A stretch of DNA of 64,000 nt, taken from assembly GCF_013394855.1 (NCBI RefSeq), contig NZ_JABMLK010000001.1:2437501-2501500 (forward strand). Direction: 5' to 3'. Of this stretch, positions 9,253-27,753 are shown one piece after another (the stretch's first letter is position 1; each line of letters starts with the position of its first letter). This DNA is from Limnobaculum xujianqingii (GTDB lineage Bacteria > Pseudomonadota > Gammaproteobacteria > Enterobacterales > Enterobacteriaceae). The translations under genes and the position numbers were made by a program. Below the pieces are notes generated by a model that saw only the letters and a list, made by a program, of their open reading frames with translations, was not told the DNA's origin and made no database searches.

Positions 9253-10542
9253 ATGCGCCCTGTTCAAAATAACAGACGCTCTGCTGATTTAATCGCAAAA
9301 CAAGAGCAGCAGTTTCATCAACTGGCCAGTCAATTTCAGGAGGCCATGAGAAAAGCTGATTACCAGAAAGGTAAAGAGCTTGCTGAAGCCACGCTGAGAA
9401 TAATGCCGCGCAACCAGGATGTTCAGGCCAGTTATGCACTTTGTTTAATGCGTACCGGTGAATATGAAAAGTCATACAAGCTTTATAAGCGTCTTTTAAA
9501 AACCGCCCCCCTGAATCAACTGCCATCAACTATGATTGATGGATTAACTGAGGTTTGTGGCTGGTTACAACGTCCTGAAGAAGTTCGCCGCTATGGTCTG
9601 ATGTCACTCGAAGAAGCAGATAAAATCTTTAGCGCAGGAAAAGTTTACCCATTACCTACGGGCAACCCACCTCCGTTCAATCCAAATAATCCACAAGAAA
9701 ACGTTATCTCCTTCACGCTATTCGGCTCTGCACCGCGTTATTGCGAAGCGGCCGTAATGAATGCGATTGTTAGCAAAGATCTATTTCCGGATTGGGAATG
9801 TCGCTTTTATCTGGATGACACCGTTCCTCAGGGTGTTCAGGAACGTCTTAGCAAAGCTGGAGCTAACGTCATTAAAGTGGACGAGGCGACTCGTCAGGCT
9901 CTACCGGCCCTGATGTGGCGTTTTCTGGTACTGGATGACCCTAAAGTTAAACGCTATATTATCCGCGATGCTGACTCACTGCTTTCTGAACGTGAGCAAG
10001 CAGCTATAAATGAATGGGTCAATAGTGATTATTGGTATCACCATATTCGTGACTACTTTACCCATTCAGAGCTGATTCTTGCGGGATTATGGGGTGGATG
10101 CCACAATGAGAACCTTCCTTCTGTTATCGATGCAACTCGTGAATACCTAAGCCAACAGGAAGCGCATAAACGTTTTGTGGATCAATACTTCCTGCGTCAA
10201 TATATTTGGCCTACGGTTCGGCAAAGTGTGCTCTCTCATGATGATATATTTGGTTTTCACCACGCTAAACCTTTCCCTGTACATCCACCAATTCGTTGGA
10301 AAACCAATAAATTCCATGTCGGTAGTAATGCCAGCTATCAGCGAGTTGAAGTCAGCAGCAAATTAGCTGATGGAGAACTACAGTCCTGGGAACTAACAGA
10401 CGAGAATGGCGTGAAGCAGGCTGAATATCGCTCAGTTGTACATAATGGTGTCTGGGAAGAATTTCTACCATTCTTCACATTAGATCAGATTAACGACAAA
10501 AAATTGACGATCCGAAATATCAATACGCCAGAGAAAGCATAA
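9253..10542 (+). CDS. TPR-containing putative glycosyltransferase, function unknown
   Basis: I do not recognise a named gene. From ATG 9253 (GAGGT ribosome-binding site 6 nt upstream; further in-frame starts at 9223 and 9241 lack one) it has 429 residues. Residues 20-100 form a helical TPR-like region (EATLRIMPRNQDVQASYALC, RTGEYEKSYKLYKRLLKTAP). Residues 150-360 resemble a GT-A fold: FTLFGSAPRYCEAAVMNA, MWRFLVLDDP, a DxD-like RDADS at 238-242, EWVNSD, HHIRDYFTH and LAGLWGGCH. The RDxDS/EWxxS/IRD/GxWG pattern recalls nucleotide-sugar-dependent transferases of surface polysaccharide loci. No signal peptide or transmembrane segment is seen. It occupies the place held by yhdN in E. coli, on the opposite strand, and shares a bidirectional terminator with rplQ. 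Confidence 0.7.
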   Translation: MRPVQNNRRSADLIAKQEQQFHQLASQFQEAMRKADYQKGKELAEATLRIMPRNQDVQASYALCLMRTGEYEKSYKLYKRLLKTAPLNQLPSTMIDGLTEVCGWLQRPEEVRRYGLMSLEEADKIFSAGKVYPLPTGNPPPFNPNNPQENVISFTLFGSAPRYCEAAVMNAIVSKDLFPDWECRFYLDDTVPQGVQERLSKAGANVIKVDEATRQALPALMWRFLVLDDPKVKRYIIRDADSLLSEREQAAINEWVNSDYWYHHIRDYFTHSELILAGLWGGCHNENLPSVIDATREYLSQQEAHKRFVDQYFLRQYIWPTVRQSVLSHDDIFGFHHAKPFPVHPPIRWKTNKFHVGSNASYQRVEVSSKLADGELQSWELTDENGVKQAEYRSVVHNGVWEEFLPFFTLDQINDKKLTIRNINTPEKA

Positions 10543-10581
10543 TTCGAAAAGAATTTGATGTAATAAACATCAGACGTAAAA

Positions 10582-10610
10582 AAGCCGGGATAAACCCGGC
10601 TTTTTCTTTC
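10582..10610. terminator. Bidirectional terminator between the TPR-glycosyltransferase gene and rplQ
   Basis: AAGCCGGG (10582-10589), loop ATAAA, CCCGGCTT (10595-10602), then TTTTCTTTC on the plus strand. On the minus strand the stem is followed by a run of Ts from the AAAAAA preceding it. It serves as the terminator of the alpha operon (rplQ) and of the plus-strand gene. Confidence 0.9.
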
Positions 10611-10621
10611 AGCAACAAATA

Positions 10622-11032
<411 letters not shown>

Positions 11033-11048
11033 TTAACCTGTGATCCGG

Positions 11049-12038
11049 TTACTCGTCAGCAATGCTCGCTGGTGGCCAGTTTTCCAGGCGCATGCCCAGA
11101 GACAAACCACGAGATGCAAGCACGTCTTTAATCTCAGTAAGAGATTTTTTACCCAAGTTAGGAGTTTTTAACAACTCAACTTCGGTACGCTGTACCAGAT
11201 CACCGATGTAGTGGATAGCTTCTGCCTTGAGGCAGTTAGCGGAGCGGACAGTCAGTTCCAGATCGTCAACAGGGCGTAGCAAGATCGGATCGAACTCTGG
11301 CTTCTCTTCTTTAACTTCTGGCTGACGTACATCACGTAAGTCAACGAAAGCTTCAAGTTGTTCAGCCAGGATGGTTGCCGCACGGCGAATTGATTCTTCC
11401 GGATCAATCGTACCGTTAGTTTCCATCTCGATGACCAGCTTATCCAAGTCAGTACGCTGTTCTACACGCGCTGCTTCAACATTGTAGGCAATACGCTCTA
11501 CCGGGCTGTAGCATGCGTCAACCAACAGACGACCAATTGGACGCTCATCTTCTTCCGTATGAATACGGGCAGAAGCCGGCACATAACCACGACCACGCTG
11601 AACTTTGATACGCATACTAATAGATGCGTTCTCATCAGTCAGATGGCAGATCAAGTGCTGAGGTTTGACGACTTCAACATCCCCATCATGGGTAATGTCG
11701 GCTGCAGTCACAGGGCCAATGCCAGACTTATTCAAGCTAAGAATAACTTCATCTTTACCATGAACTTTCACCGCCAGCCCTTTCAGGTTGAGCAGGATTT
11801 CCAGGATATCTTCCTGTACGCCTTCTTTGGTGCTGTACTCATGTAGTACACCATCAATCTCAACTTCAGTTACCGCACAACCCGGCATTGATGAAAGCAG
11901 AATGCGGCGCAGTGCGTTACCTAAAGTATGGCCGAAGCCACGCTCTAACGGCTCAAGGGTCACCTTAGCGTGCGTCGAACTCACTTGCTCGATATCTACC
12001 AGGCGTGGTTTTAGAAACTCTGTCACAGAACCCTGCAT
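11049..12038 (-). CDS. rpoA: RNA polymerase subunit alpha
   Basis: Forms the dimer on which RNA polymerase assembles and contacts UP elements and activators. The 329 residues match E. coli length. The N-terminal assembly domain shows [20 protein letters not shown]; the linker is rich in Glu/Pro ([11 protein letters not shown]); the C-terminal domain shows [17 protein letters not shown] and [20 protein letters not shown] for DNA contact. It is in the alpha operon between rpsD and rplQ. CRP, also encoded here, activates through this C-terminal domain. Confidence 0.99.
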
Positions 12039-12063
12039 TGTGTCCTCTCTTTGGTACTAAACT

Positions 12064-12702
<639 letters not shown>

Positions 12703-12718
12703 CTAGAAACTGTGGCGA

Positions 12719-13111
<393 letters not shown>

Positions 13112-13124
13112 TCAATCACCCCGA

Positions 13125-13481
13125 TTATTTCTTGATCGGTTTACGCGGACCCTTACGGGTACGGGCGTTAGTCTTGGTACGCTGACCGCGAACCGGTAGA
13201 CCACGACGATGACGTACACCACGGTAACAACCAAGGTCCATCAGACGCTTGATGCTCATGGTAACTTCACGACGTAGATCACCTTCAACAACGTACTTGG
13301 CAACTTCGTCACGCAGCTTGTCAATTTGCTCTTCAGACAGTTCACTGATCTTAACATTTTCAGCAATACCAGACGCTACACAGATAGCCTGTGAACGGGT
13401 TTTGCCGATACCGAAGATCGCAGTTAATGCGATAACAGTATGTTTATGATCAGGAATGTTAATGCCTGCTATACGGGCCAC
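13125..13481 (-). CDS. rpsM: 30S ribosomal protein S13
   Basis: Head protein of the small subunit forming bridge B1 and contacting P-site tRNA. The 118 residues start at a GTG, with GTGGCCCGTATAGC just as in E. coli, where this start is part of the S4-binding pseudoknot. Signatures are [20 protein letters not shown] and [17 protein letters not shown]. It is the first gene of the alpha operon. Confidence 0.98.
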   Translation of the reverse strand: MARIAGINIPDHKHTVIALTAIFGIGKTRSQAICVASGIAENVKISELSEEQIDKLRDEVAKYVVEGDLRREVTMSIKRLMDLGCYRGVRHRRGLPVRGQRTKTNARTRKGPRKPIKK

Positions 13482-13560
13482 TATGCACTCCTACAATAAA
13501 ATAAGGCAACATTACTCTGAAAAGCCCGTTTTCAGGATACTCAAATAATGTTGCTTGTCT
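13479..13560 (-). promoter_or_regulatory. Alpha-operon leader (S4 autoregulatory RNA)
   Basis: On the minus-strand transcript GCAACATTA (from 13554) pairs with TAATGTTGC (to 13506), enclosing a second stem CTGAAAA / TTTTCAG with a CGGGC loop (13517-13535). The sequence runs on to AGGAGTGCATAGTGGCCC at the rpsM start. This closely follows the E. coli alpha leader, where S4 traps the ribosome on a pseudoknot that includes the GTG start. The outer stem sequence differs from E. coli as I remember it but keeps pairing. Confidence 0.85.
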
Positions 13561-13581
13561 TACACAAAAGATTGGCTGGCT

Positions 13582-13610
13582 AATCTAGCCAGCTCAATCA
13601 CACTTTGCAA
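13582..13610 (-). promoter_or_regulatory. Alpha-operon promoter
   Basis: On the minus strand TTGCAA (13605-13610) and TAGATT (13582-13587) are separated by exactly 17 bp. The -10 lies inside a perfect GCTGGCTA/TAGCCAGC inverted repeat (13575-13593), an arrangement I also recall from E. coli. The inverted repeat may double as a weak terminator for the spc operon that ends at rpmJ. Confidence 0.75.
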
Positions 13611-13644
13611 GAAAAATATGTCAAAATTTTAGCATTAACAACAA

Positions 13645-13758
13645 TCAGCCTTGACGCTGTTTGTGTTTCGCTTCAACGCAAATCACACGAACAACGCCGT
13701 GGCGCTTGATGATTTTGCAGTTGCGACATAACTTCTTGACGGAAGCACGAACTTTCAT
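13645..13758 (-). CDS. rpmJ: 50S ribosomal protein L36
   Basis: Smallest large-subunit protein, with a Zn ribbon. The 37 residues ([19 protein letters not shown] at the start, KHKQRQG at the end) keep Cys11, Cys14 and Cys27 and a His close to the C-terminus for zinc, so this is the C+ form. It is one residue shorter than E. coli L36. It lies between secY and the alpha leader as the last gene of the spc operon. Confidence 0.96.
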   Translation of the reverse strand: MKVRASVKKLCRNCKIIKRHGVVRVICVEAKHKQRQG

Positions 13759-13791
13759 TTTAACTCTCCGTAACTTCTCAAGCTAGCTGAA

Positions 13792-15120
13792 TTAACGGCC
13801 ATAGCCTTTCAGATTTGCTTTCTTCAATGCAGACTCATATTGACTCGACATCATCAGAGTTTGCACTTGAGCCATAAAGTCCATGATGACGACAACGACG
13901 ATAAGTAGTGAAGTACCACCAAAGTTGAAAGGTACTTTCATTGCGTCACGCATAAACTCCGGGATCAGGCAGATAAAGGTAATGTACATAGCACCAACAA
14001 AGGTTAACCGAGTCATTACTTTATCGATATATTTAGCCGTTTGCTCTCCCGGACGAATCCCTGGTACAAACGCACCGGACTTCTTCAGGTTATCTGCTGT
14101 TTCACGAGGGTTGAAAACCAACGCTGTATAGAAGAAACAGAAGAATATGATCGCGGCCGCATAGAGTAACACATAAAGTGGCTGTCCGGGTTGCAAATAC
14201 ATAGAAATAGTTGTCAACCAGTTCCAACCAGTACCACCACCGAACCATGAGGCAATTGTAGCAGGGAACAGAATGATACTTGAAGCAAAAATCGCAGGTA
14301 TTACACCGGCCATGTTCACTTTCAACGGTAAATGGGTACTTTGTGCAGCATAAACGCGGCGACCTTGTTGGCGTTTTGCATAGTTAACGACGATACGACG
14401 CTGACCACGTTCAACAAACACAACAAAGAAAGTAACTGCGAATACTAAAACCGCAACCAACAGCAGCAGAAGAACATGTAAGTCACCCTGCCGAGCTTGC
14501 TCGATAGTCTGTCCAATAGCAGGTGGTAAACCAGCAACAATACCTGCAAAAATGATGATAGAAATACCGTTACCGATACCCCTTTCAGTCACCTGCTCAC
14601 CCAGCCACATCAGGAACATAGTCCCCGTCACTAAGCTCACAACAGCAGTAAAGTAGAACGCAAAACCTGGATTAATTACCAGACCTGGCATTCCCATATT
14701 CGGCAAACCGGTAGCGATACCGACTGACTGGAATATGGCCAGAACCAACGTACCATATCGAGTGTACTGGCTAATCTTGCGACGGCCAGACTCGCCCTCT
14801 TTCTTCAATTCCGCTAACTTAGGATGAACCACAGTTAACAGCTGCACGATAATAGAAGCCGAAATGTACGGCATAATACCGAGCGCGAAGACAGAAGCAC
14901 GACTGAGGGCGCCACCAGAGAACATGTTAAACATGTCAATGATGGTGCCTCTCTGCTCTTCGACTAACTTAGCAAGCACAGTGGCGTCAATACCAGGAAT
15001 TGGAATGAAAGAGCCGATACGGAACACGATCAGAGCACCGACAACAAATAAGAGTCTGCGCTTAAGCTCGCCTATTCCGCCTTTTGCACTTTGAAAATCT
15101 AATCCTGGTTGCTTAGCCAT
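13792..15120 (-). CDS. secY: Protein translocase subunit SecY
   Basis: Channel-forming subunit of the SecYEG translocon, ten membrane segments. The 442 residues match the family. Visible are the N-terminal [20 protein letters not shown] segment, the plug region after [19 protein letters not shown], and the cytosolic loop [20 protein letters not shown] near the C-terminus. It lies 7 bp after rplO in the spc operon. Confidence 0.99.
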   Translation of the reverse strand: MAKQPGLDFQSAKGGIGELKRRLLFVVGALIVFRIGSFIPIPGIDATVLAKLVEEQRGTIIDMFNMFSGGALSRASVFALGIMPYISASIIVQLLTVVHPKLAELKKEGESGRRKISQYTRYGTLVLAIFQSVGIATGLPNMGMPGLVINPGFAFYFTAVVSLVTGTMFLMWLGEQVTERGIGNGISIIIFAGIVAGLPPAIGQTIEQARQGDLHVLLLLLVAVLVFAVTFFVVFVERGQRRIVVNYAKRQQGRRVYAAQSTHLPLKVNMAGVIPAIFASSIILFPATIASWFGGGTGWNWLTTISMYLQPGQPLYVLLYAAAIIFFCFFYTALVFNPRETADNLKKSGAFVPGIRPGEQTAKYIDKVMTRLTFVGAMYITFICLIPEFMRDAMKVPFNFGGTSLLIVVVVIMDFMAQVQTLMMSSQYESALKKANLKGYGR

Positions 15121-15127
15121 CTGCTAC

Positions 15128-15562
15128 TTATTCCTCAATTTTCCCGCCAGCGGCTTCGATTGCAGCACGAGCGCCTTTGGTAACACGCAGACCGCGTACA
15201 GTAACTGGACGACTGATTTCGCCAGAAAGCATAACTTTCGCGAATTCAATTTGAATGCCAACTACGTTTGCCGCTTTCAGCGCATTCAGGTCAATAACTT
15301 CGCCTTCAACTAAAGCCAGTTCAGACAGACGAACTTCTGCCGTGATCATTGCTTTACGAGAAGTAAAACCGAATTTCGGTAAACGACGATATAAAGGCAT
15401 TTGGCCGCCTTCAAAACCACGACGTACGCCACCGCCAGAACGAGACTTCTGACCTTTGTGACCACGGCCGCCGGTTTTACCCAGGCCAGAACCAATACCA
15501 CGACCTAAACGCTTAGCAGCGTGTTTTGCACCTTCGGCCGGAGCCAGAGTATTTAAACGCAT
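15128..15562 (-). CDS. rplO: 50S ribosomal protein L15
   Basis: Large-subunit assembly protein. The 144 residues carry the Gly/Arg-rich N-terminal extension [20 protein letters not shown] typical of L15 and the C-terminal [20 protein letters not shown]. It lies 3 bp after rpmD in the spc operon. Confidence 0.98.
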   Translation of the reverse strand: MRLNTLAPAEGAKHAAKRLGRGIGSGLGKTGGRGHKGQKSRSGGGVRRGFEGGQMPLYRRLPKFGFTSRKAMITAEVRLSELALVEGEVIDLNALKAANVVGIQIEFAKVMLSGEISRPVTVRGLRVTKGARAAIEAAGGKIEE

Positions 15563-15565
15563 CTC

Positions 15566-15745
15566 TTACTCCTCCACTTTAACCATGTAAGAAACCAGGT
15601 TGATCATGCCACGTACAGCAGGAGTATCCTCGCGCTCTACGGTGTGACCGATGCGACGCAGACCTAAACCGACCAGAGTTGCCTTATGTTTAGGCAAACG
15701 GCCGATGGAGCTGCGAATTTGAGTAACTTTAATAGTCTTTGCCAT
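15566..15745 (-). CDS. rpmD: 50S ribosomal protein L30
   Basis: Small large-subunit protein of 59 residues. The translation reads [20 protein letters not shown], then [20 protein letters not shown], and ends SYMVKVEE, all family hallmarks. The ATG at 15745 lies 6 bp downstream of rpsE and the stop 3 bp before rplO. Confidence 0.97.
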   Translation of the reverse strand: MAKTIKVTQIRSSIGRLPKHKATLVGLGLRRIGHTVEREDTPAVRGMINLVSYMVKVEE

Positions 15746-15751
15746 TGCTCA

Positions 15752-16261
<510 letters not shown>

Positions 16262-16266
16262 CTACC

Positions 16267-16620
16267 TTAGAACTGAAGGCCAGCTTCGCGGGCAGCATCT
16301 GCCAGCGCCTGGACTCTACCATGATATTGGAAACCAGAGCGGTCAAAAGATACTTTCGTAATCTCTTTAGCTAATGCACGCTCAGCGATAGCTTTACCTA
16401 CTGCTGCTGCTGCATCTTTGTTTCCGGTATACTTCACTTGTTCTGCGATAGCCTTTTCTACTGTAGAAGCGGCTGCCAGAACTTCAGAACCGTTTGGTGC
16501 GATAATCTGCGCATAAATATGGCGCGGAGTACGGTGAACCACCAGGCGAGTCGCACACAGTTCTTTAATCTTACGACGTGCGCGGGTCGCACGACGGATA
16601 CGAGCTGCTTTCTTATCCAT
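16267..16620 (-). CDS. rplR: 50S ribosomal protein L18
   Basis: Binds 5S rRNA together with L5 and L25. The 117 residues start [20 protein letters not shown] and include [16 protein letters not shown] and the C-terminal [19 protein letters not shown]. It is in the spc operon between rplF and rpsE. Confidence 0.98.
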   Translation of the reverse strand: MDKKAARIRRATRARRKIKELCATRLVVHRTPRHIYAQIIAPNGSEVLAAASTVEKAIAEQVKYTGNKDAAAAVGKAIAERALAKEITKVSFDRSGFQYHGRVQALADAAREAGLQF

Positions 16621-16629
16621 AGTGTTACC

Positions 16630-17163
16630 TTACTTCTTCTTAGCCTCTTTGGTACGCACGACTTCGTCGGCGTAACGGACACCCTTGCCTTTATATGGCT
16701 CAGGACGACGGTAGGCACGCAATTCTGCTGCGATTTGACCAATTACCTGCTTATCAGCCCCTTTCAGGATGATTTCAGTTTGGCTTGGACATTCAGCAGT
16801 AATGCCTGCTGGCAGTTTATGGTCAATAGGATGAGAAAAGCCTAAAGCTAAATTCACCACATCACCTTTAACTGCTGCACGGTAACCTACGCCTACCAGC
16901 TGTAGCTTCTTAGTGAAGCCTTCAGTAACACCGATCACCATTCCGTTAATCAGAGAACGTACGGTACCCGCTTGGGCCCATCCGTCTACAAAACCTTCGC
17001 GTGGAGCGAAAGTAATTGCATTATTTTCCTGTTTAACTTCAACGGAATCATGGACTGTACGCGACAGCTCGCCGTTTTTACCCTTAATAGTTATAACCTG
17101 ACCGTTGAGTTTTACCTCTACGCCAGCAGGAATAACGACGGGTGCTTTTGCAACACGAGACAT
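16630..17163 (-). CDS. rplF: 50S ribosomal protein L6
   Basis: Two-domain large-subunit protein near the sarcin-ricin loop. The 177 residues begin [20 protein letters not shown]. The signature [18 protein letters not shown] sits near the C-terminus. Length equals E. coli L6. Confidence 0.98.
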   Translation of the reverse strand: MSRVAKAPVVIPAGVEVKLNGQVITIKGKNGELSRTVHDSVEVKQENNAITFAPREGFVDGWAQAGTVRSLINGMVIGVTEGFTKKLQLVGVGYRAAVKGDVVNLALGFSHPIDHKLPAGITAECPSQTEIILKGADKQVIGQIAAELRAYRRPEPYKGKGVRYADEVVRTKEAKKK

Positions 17164-17176
17164 TTTTTCCTCCTGA

Positions 17177-17575
<399 letters not shown>

Positions 17576-17600
17576 CTACTCCCGTGATTCAATGGTGATA

Positions 17601-18459
<859 letters not shown>

Positions 18460-18473
18460 CGTACTACTCCAAA

Positions 18474-19250
<777 letters not shown>

Positions 19251-19272
19251 CCACCGCTTTTCGATGTTGGGT

Positions 19273-19306
19273 AGAAAAAATAAACGGCTCGTTAACTGAG
19301 CCGTTT
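19273..19306 (-). terminator. S10-operon terminator
   Basis: AAACGGCTC (19282-19290) pairs with GAGCCGTTT (19298-19306) around a 7-nt loop. In the minus-strand direction it is followed by ATTTTTTC, a good T tract, just after the rpsQ stop. It separates the S10 and spc transcription units. Confidence 0.85.
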
Positions 19307-19331
19307 ATTCTGTTTAAGAAAGCATACTCTA

Positions 19332-21260
<1,929 letters not shown>

Positions 21261-21265
21261 CTACC

Positions 21266-21547
<282 letters not shown>

Positions 21548-21558
21548 TTATCCTCTAA

Positions 21559-22389
<831 letters not shown>

Positions 22390-22402
22390 TCAATCCTCCG
22401 AC

Positions 22403-23965
<1,563 letters not shown>

Positions 23966-23985
23966 TCAATCGCTCAATGACCTGA

Positions 23986-24496
<511 letters not shown>

Positions 24497-24502
24497 CTGA
24501 GC

Positions 24503-24530
24503 ATTTTACAGATTTAGGGCCATAGCGCAA
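24503..24530 (-). promoter_or_regulatory. S10-operon promoter
   Basis: On the minus strand TTGCGC (24525-24530) and TAAAAT (24503-24508) are 16 bp apart, which places the transcription start near 24496. The hexamers match the E. coli S10 promoter as I remember it. Confidence 0.8.
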
Positions 24531-24725
24531 GGGCTATATGGGATTAAATTCAACAATACTGGTTCAAACGGAGGTTTAGCGGGGCTTTTCTGACTGTGCT
24601 TGGCTGAAGTAGAACACTTAACATTTGCTGTATTTCTAAGCTGCTCTTTCGGCTTACCTCTGAATATGATAAATCAGCCAACACTCACTTATCAAAATAC
24701 CTTATATTAAGCTGCAAATATAATA

Positions 24726-26402
24726 ATGATGATGACTATGAATTTGAATAATCATTTGAGAGCTTATCTCTCAGTATCCAACATTTATCTAAGCCTGATG
24801 ACAATTGCTGCACTGGCAATATGTGGCACCCGCTTTAGCTTTTCTTATGTGGGCTTTATTTCTTTTGCTTCTTTTGTTTCTATTTTTGGTTGTCTGCTAT
24901 TACTTTCAGGCCGTATTAAGTTGTCATTAAGTATTACCAGTACGTTGATAGTTATCCTGCAACTGTTGAATCAGATAAAAGTTCATTACTATAAAGAGCG
25001 GTTATTCTTTTCTGATGTCAGTATTGCTCTTGACCCAACCAACTTCAGCACTCTGTTTCATTACCCTCTGGCATTATTAGGTATTATTGGCCTGATTATC
25101 CTGCTGATTCTTAATATTGCGCTCTATATTCGAACGCCCAAAATACGCACCTCTTCTCGTTTACTTTCATTAGTTGTAGTTGGAGGTTTAGTTACCGGTA
25201 TTCTTTTTGCCAGTCAGAACAAAACAAATATTGAACATTGGCAGGCATCACTCCCAAAAGGCAAGGGAACCATTGTTAACTTATTTATGTCCGCTCAACA
25301 AATGTATTATCAGCCACCGCAATATGACGGTTCTGCGAAGTACTTTTTATCAGCTTCATCATTTAAATATCTGCCAAATGCAGAAACTAAAAAACCCGAT
25401 ATTGTCGTAATGTTGCAAGAGTCAACCGTTAATCCGGCGCTTTATCATTTACCAGATATTACGTTACCTGAGTTTAAAATGTTTGTCGCTGATGAAGGAA
25501 CTCGTGCCAACAGTCCACTCAGGGTACAAACATTTGGTGGAGGAACATGGCTATCCGAATTTTCTCTTCTTACTGGCCTAAATACCGATGACTTTAAGTT
25601 TCGTAAGAATTCGGTTTTCTATACCGTTGCCCCACATATTAAAACCAGTTTGTTTCGTGAGCTAAAGAATAATGGTTACTATACGGTAGTTCTAACCCCG
25701 ATGTATAAGATGAACTACAATGCAGGGCCAACCTATAACCACTTGGGTATTGATCTAATTATTCAGCCACAAGAATTGGGATATCCCGCTGAGCTGGATG
25801 ATAATTTATGGACTATTCCAACCAAAACCATGCTGGATTATGTGAAAACATTACTAGCCCGTTATACCGATAAGCCGGTATTCATTTTTGTTCTTACCAT
25901 GAATGAGCATGGACCATACAACACCGGACATTCTGATGACTTCGGTATAGAAAATTCAATTGATAATCGCGATGTAGCCGGTGCTTTAAGTCACTATATT
26001 AGTAAGCTCAAACTGTTGAATGAAGCAACTGAGGAATTCTCTCAATTTGTCATCCATCGAGAAAAACCAACCATGTTTCTGTATTTCGGCGATCACCAAC
26101 CTAACATCGGTTGGGATGACGATTACAATACAGGTTGGACAAAAGAATCTCGTATAACTCAATTCTTTCTAAAAGATAATTTATCCTCAAAACCCATTGC
26201 TAATATCGGGGGTTTAACTGATATTTCGTTTTTAGGCGGCATGCTACTTGAGCGTGCGGGCTTAAAAACATCACCGTTCTATGAAGCAAACATCCGTATG
26301 CGGAATCTTTGTCTGGGACTTCTTGATGATTGTCCCGATGAACAACTGATTAAAAGCTATAAACATTATATCTATCAGGATTTAAAAAATGCAGGTGAAT
26401 GA
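24726..26402 (+). CDS. Membrane sulfatase-fold (LtaS/OpgB-like) transferase or hydrolase
   Basis: A 558-residue inner-membrane protein with about five N-terminal hydrophobic helices (residues 12-165) and a periplasmic alkaline-phosphatase-superfamily domain (from about 220). Catalytic-site motifs are visible: VVMLQEST (metal ligand Glu232), FGGGTWLSEFSLLTG (nucleophile Thr274), TMNEHGPYN (His395) and YFGDHQPN (Asp456, His457). This layout fits enzymes that move phosphoglycerol or phosphoethanolamine groups onto envelope glycans or lipids. It lacks the EptA-type signature, so the substrate cannot be named. Three tandem ATGs begin at 24726 and no clear ribosome-binding site is visible. It sits alone on the plus strand between the S10 and str operons, where E. 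coli has bfr and gsp genes. Confidence 0.8.
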   Translation: MMMTMNLNNHLRAYLSVSNIYLSLMTIAALAICGTRFSFSYVGFISFASFVSIFGCLLLLSGRIKLSLSITSTLIVILQLLNQIKVHYYKERLFFSDVSIALDPTNFSTLFHYPLALLGIIGLIILLILNIALYIRTPKIRTSSRLLSLVVVGGLVTGILFASQNKTNIEHWQASLPKGKGTIVNLFMSAQQMYYQPPQYDGSAKYFLSASSFKYLPNAETKKPDIVVMLQESTVNPALYHLPDITLPEFKMFVADEGTRANSPLRVQTFGGGTWLSEFSLLTGLNTDDFKFRKNSVFYTVAPHIKTSLFRELKNNGYYTVVLTPMYKMNYNAGPTYNHLGIDLIIQPQELGYPAELDDNLWTIPTKTMLDYVKTLLARYTDKPVFIFVLTMNEHGPYNTGHSDDFGIENSIDNRDVAGALSHYISKLKLLNEATEEFSQFVIHREKPTMFLYFGDHQPNIGWDDDYNTGWTKESRITQFFLKDNLSSKPIANIGGLTDISFLGGMLLERAGLKTSPFYEANIRMRNLCLGLLDDCPDEQLIKSYKHYIYQDLKNAGE

Positions 26403-26453
26403 TTGAAAATAATAGTGCGGTTAATCGAGTGATATTAACAAAATTTAGACAGT

Positions 26454-26482
26454 AAAAAGGGTGCCGAAGCACCCTTTTTTAT
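26454..26482. terminator. Bidirectional terminator between the sulfatase-fold gene and tufA
   Basis: AAAAAGGGTGC (26454-26464), loop CGAA, GCACCCTTTTTT (26469-26480): an 11-bp stem with T tracts on both strands, ending the str operon and the convergent gene. Confidence 0.93.
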
Positions 26483-26498
26483 CGATAAGTAATAATTA

Positions 26499-27695
<1,197 letters not shown>

Positions 27696-27704
27696 TTACA
27701 CTAT

Positions 27705-27723
27705 CCCCCTCTATCCGAGGGGG
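27705..27723 (-). promoter_or_regulatory. Intercistronic hairpin between fusA and tufA
   Basis: CCCCCTC (27705-27711), loop TATCC, GAGGGGG (27717-27723). The stem has no T tract, so it is more likely a processing or stabilising element, or a partial attenuator, than a full terminator. Function is not established from sequence. Confidence 0.5.
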
Positions 27724-27753
27724 ACTGGGATATAAATTTATTACCCGTGAGGC

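Noticed and set aside
16438..16845. 135-codon frame on the plus strand across rplR/rplF
   Set aside because: Antisense to two certain ribosomal protein genes, no start signals; open by chance because of strong codon bias.
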